Position numbers and translations under genes: made by a program. This document shows, piece by piece, positions 11,123 to 20,659 of a stretch of DNA of 64,000 nucleotides. The number at the start of each line of letters is the position of its first letter. The first letter of the stretch is position 1. Origin of the DNA: Sorghum bicolor (lineage: Eukaryota; Streptophyta; Magnoliopsida; Poales; Poaceae); contig NC_012871.2 of NCBI RefSeq assembly GCF_000003195.3, positions 2,901,997-2,965,996 of the forward strand, read 5' to 3'. The notes beneath the pieces are model-generated. The model was not told the DNA's origin. It saw nothing but the letters and a program-made list of their open reading frames with translations, and ran no database searches.

Positions 11123-13531
11123 TGAAGGGTCGAGATGGCGGACTAGAGGGGGGGTGAATAGTCCTTTCTAAAAACTTATCGCACCGGCTAACCGAAACAA
11201 ATGCGGAATTAAAACTATCGGTCTAGCCAAGACTACACCCCTCTATCTAAGTTCTCTAGCACCTTGAAAAGATCCTAAACAAGCAAGCAAGGTGCTACCT
11301 TAGCAAGAGCTCACCTAACCAATTCTAGGAGCAAGGTCACACAAACCTATGCAACTAGTACTTTGCAAACAGAGGGAGCTCCTACACAAACTAGTGAGGC
11401 AAAGCGCACAAAGCCTAAGCTCACTAGCAAGCTCAATAACAAGGCAACTAATGCCAAATTAGAGAGCGCAACTTACTTAGCTACACAAACTAAGCAATGT
11501 GACTAACAAGGTTACACAAACCAAATTAGTCACGCAAGGGAACTACTTCTAGCTACACAAGCAAGAAGGCAACTAGCAAGCTACACAAGCTAACTAATTA
11601 CAAGAGCAACTACACAAGCACAAGTATATGAACGTAAGAACGAGCTTGTGTTAGGAACTTGCAAACCAACGAGAAGAACAATGTTGACACGATGATTTTC
11701 TCCCGAGGTTCACTTGGTTGCCACCAAGCTACGTCCCCGTTGAGACAAGCTCCAAGGTTGCCGCCGGTCCTCTTGCTAGTGGTGACTCGCAAGTCACACT
11801 CTCCCACGTGGAGTGCTTACCATAAGCTCTAGCACTTGACCCGGCCGGACCACTTGTCGCTCTTCACGTCTCGCTCAACTAGAGTTGCTCTTCGCGATCC
11901 CCGCGGGGTGAGCACCGTACCCCTCACAATCTCTTCTCCGGAGCACCGCACAATCTCCTTGCGTGCTTCGACGGAGTCACAAGCCACCAAGCCGTCTAGG
12001 AGGTGGCAACCTCCAAGAGTAACAAGCACCACCGGCTTGCAACACGAACACCTAGTGCCACTCGATGCAATCTCTCAATGCAACGCACTAGAATCACTCA
12101 CTCGCTATTGATTCACACTCTTGCAAGCACAAGTGAGTTAGAGGCTTTCCTAGCACTCCCCAAGCATGGACACTAAGTCCCAAGGGTGCTCAGCGCCGGC
12201 CAAGGCCGGCCACCACTTCTATTTATAGCCCCAAGGGCTAAACTAGCCGTTGCCCCTTCACTGGGCAAAACGCGTGAGCACCGGACGCTCTCAAGGAGCC
12301 ACCGGACGCTCAACACCCAGCGTCTGGTGCTCAGCAGACCGCCACGTGTCACTAGCCGTTTGAAGTCGACCGTTGCCGCCAACGGCTACTGCGCACGCAC
12401 GCCTGCACAGCACCACCGGACGATGGGCACCGGACGGTCCGGTGCTCAACGGACTCGTGCGCAGAGAGTTTGTCAAACTCGCGACCTCACCGGACGCTAG
12501 GCACCGGACGGTCCGGTGCTCACCGGACTCGTGCGCAGAGAGGGTCGCCAAACAGCCCGCACACCGGACGCTGAGCACCGGACTCACTCCGGTGCGTCCG
12601 GTGCACTCTGCTGCACCCGACAGCACACCGGACGCTAAAGGCCAGCGTCCGGTGCCTCCGCGCTGAGCGTCCGGTGAGTGTTTCCAACTGAGAAACACTC
12701 CCGCGACTTCTCCAAATTTCCCACCGTCGCAATAGAAAATATACACTTATTTTTCTCAAAAGCGCCGAATCCCGCCTTGCAAGCTCGGCGGGAGGGAGAG
12801 AGGAACCCACACCTCTCTCAACCCTGGGAACACCACCTCCTTTGCAAATGTGCCAACACCACCAAGTGTACACCACCATGTGCATGTGTGTTAGCATTTC
12901 ACAAACATTTTCCCAAAAGAGTTAGCCTCTCAAACTTGCCACGCCACTCGATCCTAACACGTATGCAAAGTTAGATCGCTCAAGTGGCACTAGATGACCG
13001 ATATGCAAACAAGTTTGCCCCTCTTGATAGTACGGCCATCTATCCTAAATCCGGTCATAAACTTCTCTACACACCTATGACCGGTGAAATGGAAATGCCC
13101 TAGGTTATACCTTTGCCTTGCGCTTTCCATTCCATCTCCTCCAATGTTGATGCAACACATGCACCAACCAATCACCAAATGATATGATCCACTTCATATC
13201 ATCACATGACCGTATTGGTTCATCGATCTTGACCTCACTTGCTCTTCACCGTTGCCTCGGTCCATCGGCGCCAAGTCTTGCTCAAGCTTCACCGTCACAC
13301 GCGGTCCCTCGCTTCAAAGCCTCCGACTTGCCCTTCACTCTTGCAACCGGTCCATCAAGCCAAGCCTCATCTTGATCTTCTCCACCTTGGTCACATGACT
13401 CCATGTCATGTCTCATATGCAATGAGCTCCTCCATAATCACCTGTGGACTAATCTCCTGTGTATCTCACATAAACACTATTAGTCCACCTAAGTTGTCAC
13501 TCAATTACCAAAACCAAACAAGGACCTTTCA
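11123..13531 (+). mobile_element. 2.4-kb solo-LTR-like element inserted in the CACTA gene
   Basis: It begins TGAAGGGTCGAG and ends GGACCTTTCA (TG...CA with short inverted termini), flanked by a perfect 5-bp duplication CTGAT (11118-11122 and 13532-13536). I see no internal pair of direct LTRs, primer-binding site, gag/pol motif or polypurine tract, so a long solo LTR is the simplest reading. A non-autonomous LARD-type element is an alternative. A TATTTATAG box-like word on the plus strand at about 12219 and a CCGGACG-rich palindromic zone (12275-12680) are inside. It is younger than the CACTA gene it splits. Confidence 0.82.
12275..12680. repeat. Clustered palindromic CACCGGACG / CGTCCGGTG repeats
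   Basis: About fifteen copies of CACCGGACGCT-type words and their reverse complement CGTCCGGTGCTC occur here, several abutting as CACCGGACGGTCCGGTG, a near-perfect palindrome. A longer block containing GGACTCGTGCGCAGAGAG is duplicated at about 12450-12480 and 12523-12545. Open frames here are by-products of the repeat. Confidence 0.75.
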
Positions 13532-13536
13532 CTGAT

Positions 13537-14021
13537 CCCATATGATGGTGGTATGTCTTTTTACTGGCATTCTCTTTGTTTCTATTGGCTCATTCCTCGC
13601 CCTCTTCTGATGTTTTGTACTGCACAAAGTCATCCCAGAAGGCCCTCAGCTTTACATAATGCTTGAGGTTGAAATTTGGAGTCTCGTTTTTCTTGACATA
13701 TTTATTGTACAAAGACTTCTTCCAATTCTGGAAGAGTACTGCCATCTTCTTCATAGTCCAGTCATAAATTCGCACCTTCAACTCTTCATCGTTGGTGTCG
13801 AAGGTGAAAACGTCTGTGACGGCTTTCCAAACTAACTCCTTGTCACGATCAGAGACAAAACTGATCTCAGGAGCACCTCGCTTCTCTCTCCATTCACGAG
13901 CACTGATCGGTATTTGATCTCTCACAAGATATCCACAGTGACTAACATATTTATTTGCATGCTCACCAAGTGGTCTGCTTGTAGCTATCTCAAACTCAGA
14001 GATTACATAGCGGCCCTCCAA
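13537..14021 (-). pseudogene. CACTA transposase_24-like gene, upstream part
   Basis: This minus-strand frame encodes a region with GRYVISEFEIATSRPLG, WKAVTDVFTFD and LYNKYVKK, characteristic of the large plant En/Spm ORF family (transposase_24 neighbourhood). An in-frame TGA near 13590, after a TSEEGEE stretch, interrupts it. Beyond this stop the frame continues with KENASKKTYHHHM up to the CTGAT duplication. The upstream exon at 14159-14407 belongs to the same gene. Confidence 0.75.
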
Positions 14022-14158
14022 CGGCTTCTTTGGCCCTCGTGGAGGTACGCTTCTCCCTGTACAGGTCGATCCAGAAGGCTACACGTAGATATAGAAACAA
14101 AAATACTAAATTAATAACCAAGTAATAAGTCTAAAACCTAATGTAAGAGATGCATTAA

Positions 14159-14407
14159 TTATATATGTTTACATTTACATACCTCGCCAGTATTTTCTTC
14201 TTGTTGCACGACAAGTTGTTGCTCAGAGGCATTGCCCTCTTGTTGCTCAGGGGCATTGCCCTCTTGTTGCTCAGTACGATTGCCTTGCACGATCTCGTGG
14301 TAATCAACAAAGTACTGACTACCGTCGTCGATTATATTTTGAATGGCATCTTCCATATAATCAGGATCATCATGAGGACGGTCAGCCATTTCTATGTCTG
14401 CAACCAT
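14159..14407 (-). pseudogene. N-terminal acidic exon of the CACTA ORF
   Basis: This minus-strand frame is acidic (PHDDPDYMEDAIQNIIDDG) followed by three EQQEGNA-type repeats of about nine residues. It lies 140 bp upstream of the transposase_24-like exon in the same orientation, fits the usual acidic N-terminus of this gene family, and probably contains its start codon. Confidence 0.55.
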
Positions 14408-14486
14408 ACATATATATATATTCTATATAAGATAAGAAATACACTAGAATAATATACTAAAAAACAATACTAGAATAATAGTACAA

Positions 14487-15180
14487 ATGAAAGTGCTGGA
14501 GTTCTCCAAAAATAATACTAGAATCTTAAGCCTAGTAATACACTAGAATAATATACTAAAAGAATAATACTAGAATAATAGTACAAACAATAATATATAC
14601 AAAACACTAGAAAATAAAATATAATACAAGAATAATAGTACAAACAATAATATATACAACACATTAGAAAATAAAATATGATACAAGAATAATACAAGAA
14701 TAATATACTACAAATATATACTAAAAATACTACAAGAATATATATTACAAGAATACTACAAAAATAATGAAAGTGTTGGAGTGCTCTAAAAAATAATACT
14801 AGAATCTTAAGCCTAGTAATACACTAGAATAATATACTAAAAGAATAATACTAGAATAATAGTACAAACAATAATATATACAAAACACTAGAAAATAAAA
14901 TAGATATTAGAGACTTATATACTACTAGTACTACTACAAATGAAAGTGCTGGAGTTCTCCAAAAATAATACTAGAATCTTAAGCCTAGTAATACACTAGA
15001 ATAATATACTAAAAGAATAATACTAGAATAATAGTACAAACAATAATATATACAAAACACTAGAAAATAAAATATAATACAAGAATAATACAAGAATAAT
15101 AATACTACAAATAATATACTAAAAAAATAATACTACAAAATAATACAAGAATAATATATACTACACTTATACTAATGTAC
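14487..15180. repeat. AT-rich direct repeats upstream of the CACTA gene
   Basis: A block starting AGTGCTGGAGTTCTCC and continuing AATCTTAAGCCTAGTAATAC recurs at about 14490, 14772 and 14942 (spacings about 282 and 170 bp). Between copies lie shorter CTAGAATAATA and ACAAGAATAAT repeats. The region is non-coding and probably expanded by replication slippage inside the transposon. Confidence 0.8.
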
Positions 15181-15689
15181 TAAAAACTATTACTAGAATA
15201 ATATATTAACATCATGCATTATTTTTTAGTGTATATATATATATATACTTAATATATATACTAGCTAGCATTCAATAATTATTATTTTTGTGTAAAAATA
15301 TATAGAAATCACTAAAATTGCAAAGTGATTGACATATAATTCATAACATTTATTTATTTTATATATATAAACTGCAGTGGAGTATTTATTATATATATAT
15401 ATATATGTATATATCGATCTCGGTTTTGGATTATACATGGCGTGTGTGCAGTGGACGCGCGGGGCCGGGCGTGGAGATCGAGGCGTAGATGGCGGCGCTG
15501 GTGGAGATGGTGGTCACGGCGGCGGCGCTGGTGGCCGGAGCTGGCCGCGGCGGCGCTGGAGACGGCGGCGCTGGAGATCGGCGAGGTCGCGCGCGGGCAG
15601 ATGAACGGGCGGCGGCGCTGGATACGACGAACTCGACGAAGACGAAGATGAACTGCTTAGATCCAGGGCGCCCATGACTTAAATAGAGG

Positions 15690-16000
15690 CGGACCCTTTA
15701 GCACCGGTCCGTGGCTGGAACCGGTGCTAAAGGGCCTTTAACACCGGCTGGTGTTACGCGCCGGTGTTAAAGGGTCCGTGGATGCGCAGGTTCAGGGCAA
15801 AAACCGGTGCTAAAGGGTTTGCCTCGGACCGTGGCTATGACCGGTGCTAAAGGGACCCCTTTAGCACCGGTTTGTAATACGAACCGGTGCTAAAGGGTCT
15901 CTGCCCCGACAGCACCTGTCAGTAGCCGTTGGGCAGGACCCTTTAGCATCGGTTCGTGTTACGAACCGGTGTTAAAGGGGGTCTTTAACCCCGGGCCGTA
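15690..16000. repeat. CACTA sub-terminal repeat array, right side
   Basis: It contains repeated CACCGGT...GGTGCTAAAGGG and CCTTTAGCACCGG units in both orientations. These are partners of the array at 7455-7650 (TTTAACACCGG, CCGGTGTTAAA). They define the sub-terminal binding-site region of the 8.6-kb CACTA element. Confidence 0.8.
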
Positions 16001-16059
16001 AAATGGCCGAGGTTTTTGGCCATTTTGGGCATCGACCAATGCCTCATTCTGTAGTAGTG

Positions 16060-17024
16060 ATGGATGACTTGATTTACTCATGATGTAGGAACTCATGTGT
16101 TAGACACCCAAAACTCTGATGCATGCATGCAACCAAACACAACCTTGTCTCGTACTGAACCAACAACAAGACAACTAAACATGATCACCTGCACGAGCTT
16201 AACCTAGCTCCTTCGGTCCTGCCACAACCTAGCCATCCTAGATGAAAGGTTTGCTCTGCAACCAATCATGCCTTATGAGCAGAAGCAATGAGCTTCTTCA
16301 CAGCTAATGGTGGTCGTTTCCTTTTCATACTAGACATTGTTAGAGATATTTGTGGATATGCTGCCAGTTGGACCTGAGTAATCAAGTAGAGGAAGATCAA
16401 GGTCAAGACAATGATACAAAGAGTCTGAACAAGGTGCCAAGGGCCAGGTGAGAGATGGGGGATTATTGAGAAACCAAACACTTAGGTTCCCTCCTCTGGA
16501 ATAATAATCCTATAAATCTTTATGCTCCACTAACTACTCATCTGATCTCCAATGCCTCTCTTCTAATCTCAGCTACCTTGCTGCTAACATGGACTTTTTA
16601 GTTATGCGCTTATAATAAGTTAAACTTTGAGGTGTGTGAGTTGTTTCATAATACGTTCACTCATTTCATTATCTACGAATAAATTAAAGCAAATAAAAAA
16701 AGCTTATGCATATGTTGCCCTCCCTTTGCTACCCTCATCTACTAACCCAATTACCTATTTCCGCCAAGCCATCCATGCCCATTTGGCATCACCATCGCCA
16801 CTGGTCCGGTAGTCTCCCTTGACCTTTTCATTCGATTCAACAACTACAAAAACCATTCCTCACTCTAACTCAAAACCTCCAAACTTAATTAACCTGAAGC
16901 CCGTACCTATACTCGTACCTGAACTCAAAGTCCGCAACTCAACGGGAAATGAGATGTTGTGTGAGGTCATTGGAGGAGAAGACATCTTGCTGGTGTTAGT
17001 CCATCAATTTTTGTTTGCTTAATA
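16060..17024. other. Intergenic sequence; no supported gene
   Basis: A minus-strand frame at 16266-16481 ends in a basic stretch (MSSMKRKRPPLAVKKL) preceded by an AG acceptor-like site. It could be a terminal exon, but I do not recognise it and find no partner exon. Confidence 0.4.
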
Positions 17025-17284
17025 CTCCCTTCATCCCAAATTGTAAGTCATTCCAAAAATCTTGAAGAGTCAAACTTTTCTAAGTTTAACCGAATTTATA
17101 TGATAAAATAATAATTATTATGATACCAACTAAGTATCATTAGATTTTTTCTTAATTATATTTTCATAGTATACTCACTTTACGTTACAATTCTTAGTAT
17201 TTTTCTCTATAATTTTGGTAAAATGTAAAAATACTTTGACTCTCCAAGATTCTTGGAATGACTTACAATTTGGGATGGAGGGGG
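17025..17284. mobile_element. Stowaway MITE
   Basis: The ends CTCCCTTCATCCCAAATTG and CAATTTGGGATGGAGGG form a long inverted repeat (extending through AAGTCATTCC/GGAATGACTT), flanked by TA on both sides. This is the classic Stowaway (Tc1/mariner) signature, with an AT-rich non-coding core. Confidence 0.92.
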
Positions 17285-17904
17285 TAGCAAACATGGTCTT
17301 GTGTTGCATGGGGATGCACAAATTGTTCTCGGTGCTAGTGGCAATAAATAATGAGCTGCTACCTATTTTTGTAAGATATAATTAGAATTGGTATAACTTT
17401 AAATCAAATAATTTTAAAGGTGTAATAAAAGATTAATCCAACATAGGAAATTGATACCAAAGTTGATTCAACTTATAAGTGGCTATTGTATGCACCTGTT
17501 ATATGAGTAGAATATAAGAAAAGTGGAAGGCAAGGCCACACGACGCCTGCATATGCACCACGATGCACACAGACTCAAGCAGCTAGGCCAAGAGCAAGAG
17601 ATGAGTGGTGCAACACTGCCAGAGAATATCTTGCAACTTTCAACTCCGAGCGAAAAAGAGTGAGGGACAACAAGCCAAACAAAAGAGGAGTGAGTAAGGA
17701 ACGAACATGGTTAGGGAGATAGTGTGAAAAGAGTGGAAGGTGAAAGGAAAATAACTCTCTATTTAATACCATTATGGATAGAAATATACTAATCCTATTC
17801 CAACATCATCCTAGCTAATTTGTTTTTTTTTTTTGATTCCAGACAACAATTTACTTCCAAATCGAGGTGTCCTCTCGATTTAGCTTTTACCTAAAGAAGT
17901 TTAT

Positions 17905-18133
17905 TTCTTCCGTCCCACAAATAAATACATTTTTTTGACTTCTATGATTCGACTATTCGTCTTATTTAAAAAAAGTTTAGTAAATATTATTTATTTATAT
18001 AACTTATTTTATTATTATATATATTTTTAAATAATTTATTTATTTTATTATTTACATTAAAAGTAAAATGAATAGTTAAATATGAATTATATCAGTTAAA
18101 TAAAAGTATTTATTTATGGTACAGAGATAGTAG
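17905..18133. mobile_element. Stowaway-like MITE, diverged
   Basis: The left end CTTCCGTCCCACAAATAAATAC and right end GTATTTATTTATGGTACAGAGATAG are inverted partners of the CTCCCTCCGTCCCA type with mismatches. The AT-rich core has no coding potential. Confidence 0.7.
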
Positions 18134-18745
18134 TTTATTTTTTTCATATAACTTTTGCCTACCTTACAACATGGTATGCAGCTCCCGTGTTATCTCAGGG
18201 GGGAAAAAATATTCCTAGTTAGCTTTCACTGTCGGTGGGCACGACATTGTTACCAAGCATTAACGCGCTGTAGTTTCTCGTCTGACAGACGCCCACCACA
18301 CCCCAACGTGACAGGCCACTAAATTCCGAGCTCGTACAGTACGTAGTACCAGCGTATGGTACTGTACAAGCAGAGAGCAGGTAGCCAGGTACATGCAGGT
18401 GCAGTGCACGGTCCACCCAACACACACTGCAGGCCTGCAGCCTGCAGCAAATATGATACGATACGGTCTCCCTACAGATTTGTGTGCAGACGAAAAATCT
18501 CAAAAAAAATGCTCGGTCGCACGTACGGATATAGGATTATTATTTCAGCAGGATATGATCCCGTAGCTTTGGCAGCTTGCACAGCTGGACGGACACCCCG
18601 CGACGATCGAGATCCATCGGGCACGTCGATGCCTCGGCGTTTGTACGTATACGTACCCGTCGATCGATCGGAAAGATTCATCTGCAAAACTAGCTAGTAC
18701 GTACAAGCTCGCAGGACGTACGCATGCAGATGCAGCGTCTCGTGT
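18134..18745. other. 3' flank of the patatin-like gene
   Basis: This non-coding sequence lies downstream of the phospholipase stop codon (minus strand), so its 3' UTR and polyadenylation site should fall here. I cannot place the poly(A) site. Overlapping frames at 18219-18697 on both strands have no recognisable motif. Confidence 0.5.
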
Positions 18746-20558
18746 CTACCGCGTGCCGGCCGCCGTGCACCCGCCGGCTACCGCCGGCCGCGACGACGTC
18801 GCCGGGGCGTGCTTCGTGGCCGCCGTTGTTATTTGCCGCCGCCGCCGCCTCGGTGCGACGGCGGTGGGGGCGGTGGCCGAAGCCGCGGTCGCCTTCGTCG
18901 TCGTCGTCGGCTGCTCGTCGTTGCCATTGTTCGGTGCTGCGACCGAAGCGACGGCGACGACGGGCGCGCCGCCACCGCCGGCCGGGCTCACCAACTGCTG
19001 CTGCTTCCTCCGGGCGTGCTCCTTGGCGAGCTCGCGCGCGAACCGCTCCACCTTGTCGGCGTTGGTCTCGCCGGCCAGCTTCCGGCCCTGGAACAGCACC
19101 GACTCCACGCTCCTCTGCAGCAGCATCGCCTCCGCCTTCCACACCGCTTCCTGCTTCGTCTCGCCGCCGCATGCCCTCGGCGCCCGCCCGCCGCCGCCGC
19201 CGCACCGCCCACCCGTGCCCTGCACACGCACGCATGCATGTCCCATGGTGTTATTTAGCATTGACAGGCCAGTTAATTACTCTTAATACCTTACAGATCC
19301 AAGAGTTGCATTGAGACTGACTGGCTACTAGCTAGCAATGTGTCCTTTTTTTTACCTGGATGCGGATGTAATTGGTCGTCCTGCTATGTCCGAACGCCAT
19401 GGCCACAGCTTGATCCACCTAAAAATGCAATGCAAGCAACATGTCGCTTACATGGGATAGATCACGCACACCGTACGCCACGAAATTCAACGAAATTTAA
19501 CCAAACGCACGCACGATCCAGACGTGCGTTCGTACGACGAAACCGCGGCTTCACATGAGAATTCATTGCTCGCTGGCGCGCCGTTCGCCATGAAGAGACG
19601 CCGGAACGGTACGTACCATGTCGGAGACGCCCTCGGCGGCGATGCTAGCGACCTCGGGCTTCCTGCGTCCTCGGCCTACGCCGGCGTCCCCCGCGCCCGT
19701 ACCGATGGACATGACGAGCAGGTCGTCGATGGTGGCGGCGGCGGGGAACTCGCGCCGGTTGTTGAGGACGTGCGTGATGGCGGCCGCCGTGGGGTTCCCC
19801 AGCGCGACGCCGCCGCCGACGGCGCGGATCCGCGTGGCGCCGTCCACGGACGCCACCTCCACCACGCCCCCGCCGCCGCCACCGGCCGCGCACGTGGCGG
19901 CGCACACGTCGCGTAGTCGGAAGTCGTGCGCGGGGGACTCCGCGGCGTCGGCGCGCGAGAAGAGGAACGGCGCCCGTGTCGCCAGGTCGTAGCACGGGAC
20001 CAGGACCGGGCGCACCGTGTCGCGGAGCGTCAGGTCGCCGAGCGCCCTGCCGAACGATGCGGCGGAGGAGGAGGAGGAGGGGCCGCGGCGGCGGCGGCGG
20101 TGCACGCGGCGGAGGAGGAACGCCAGCGCCTCGTCGGCGCTGCACATGGGCCGGCCACCGCGCGGCCCGCGCGCGAACAGCAGCGCCGCCAGGACGCCGC
20201 CCGCGCCGGACCCCGCGACGACGTCGAAGAAGTCGGCGAGACGCGCGGTGGGGCTCCCGGCGCGCCGCCGCAGCGCGGCCTCCAGGCGCACCAGCGCGGC
20301 GCCGGCCAGGAGCCCGTCGGCCGCGCGCGCGCCGCCGTCGATGGAGAGGACGCACACCTTGCGGCCCGTGCTGGCGGCCGTCCTCCGCGCGGCCCCGGTG
20401 GCGGCGGTAGGGACGAAGAGGCCGGCCGGGACGTCGCAGCCGAACAGGAACTTGGACTCGAGAAGGGAGAAGATCTCGTAGGTGAGCCTGCTCGCCGCGT
20501 CGACTTCGTCCTTGCCCTGCTCGCGGTCCGCCGCCGCGAGATCCTCCGCTTCTTCCAT
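18746..20558 (-). CDS. Type-III patatin-like phospholipase (pPLAIII), three exons
   Basis: Exons (minus): 20558-19617, 19418-19356 and 19219-18746, with GT-AG junctions, giving about 492 aa. The product should hydrolyse acyl esters of membrane glycerolipids. Patatin landmarks are in order: a DGG oxyanion-type motif at residues 74-76, then GSGAG at 116-120 where classical patatins have GXSXG, and DGA at 239-241 followed by AVGGGVALGNPTAAA. The serine-less GXGXG form is characteristic of plant pPLAIII proteins, the group that includes Arabidopsis STURDY/pPLAIII-delta and rice DEP3. Exon 2 encodes AVAMAFGHSRTTNYIRIQ, also typical. The C-terminus after about residue 420 is low-complexity Ala/Thr/Arg-rich. 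The start codon was chosen because it begins a conserved-looking N-terminus about 87 bp below a TATA box. Confidence 0.9.
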
Positions 20559-20644
20559 GGCTGCTCCGATCCGATCCACTCCACCCAGAGTCCCAGAACC
20601 GGGGCGGCCGGTAGCTCTCACTCCTTGGGCGCCATCTGCGCGCG

Positions 20645-20651
20645 TTTTATA
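20645..20651 (-). promoter_or_regulatory. TATA box of the patatin-like gene
   Basis: On the minus strand the sequence reads CCGCTATAAAACGCG, a consensus TATA box about 87 bp upstream of the chosen ATG. That leaves a short 5' UTR. Confidence 0.75.
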
Positions 20652-20659
20652 GCGGGAGG

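Larger units (their letters stand above)
7427..16059 (-). mobile_element. 8.6-kb CACTA (En/Spm) transposon with decayed genes
   Basis: The right end ...ATTCTGTAGTAGTG is the complement of CACTACTACAGAAT, a classic CACTA terminus. The left end CACTGCCACACG is a diverged partner. Flanks are ATA and ATG, a 2-of-3 match to a 3-bp target duplication. Sub-terminal arrays of CACCGGT...TAAAGG-type repeats lie at about 7455-7650 and 15690-15990. Decayed genes read on the minus strand: acidic N-terminal exon, transposase_24-like region, DUF8039-like region, proline-rich region and Ulp1-like protease. No DDE (TNP2) transposase is visible, so this copy is non-autonomous as it stands. A 2.4-kb LTR-type insertion lies inside it. 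Confidence 0.85.

Noticed and set aside
12173..12897. Overlapping frames of 70-150 codons in the LTR element
   Set aside because: They come from the CACCGGACG palindromic repeats, which stay open in several frames on both strands.
18690..19314. Several long overlapping open frames on both strands, up to 196 codons
   Set aside because: They are shadow frames of the GC-rich third exon of the patatin-like gene. Only the minus frame ending at 18746 continues the family sequence and joins exon 2 in phase.
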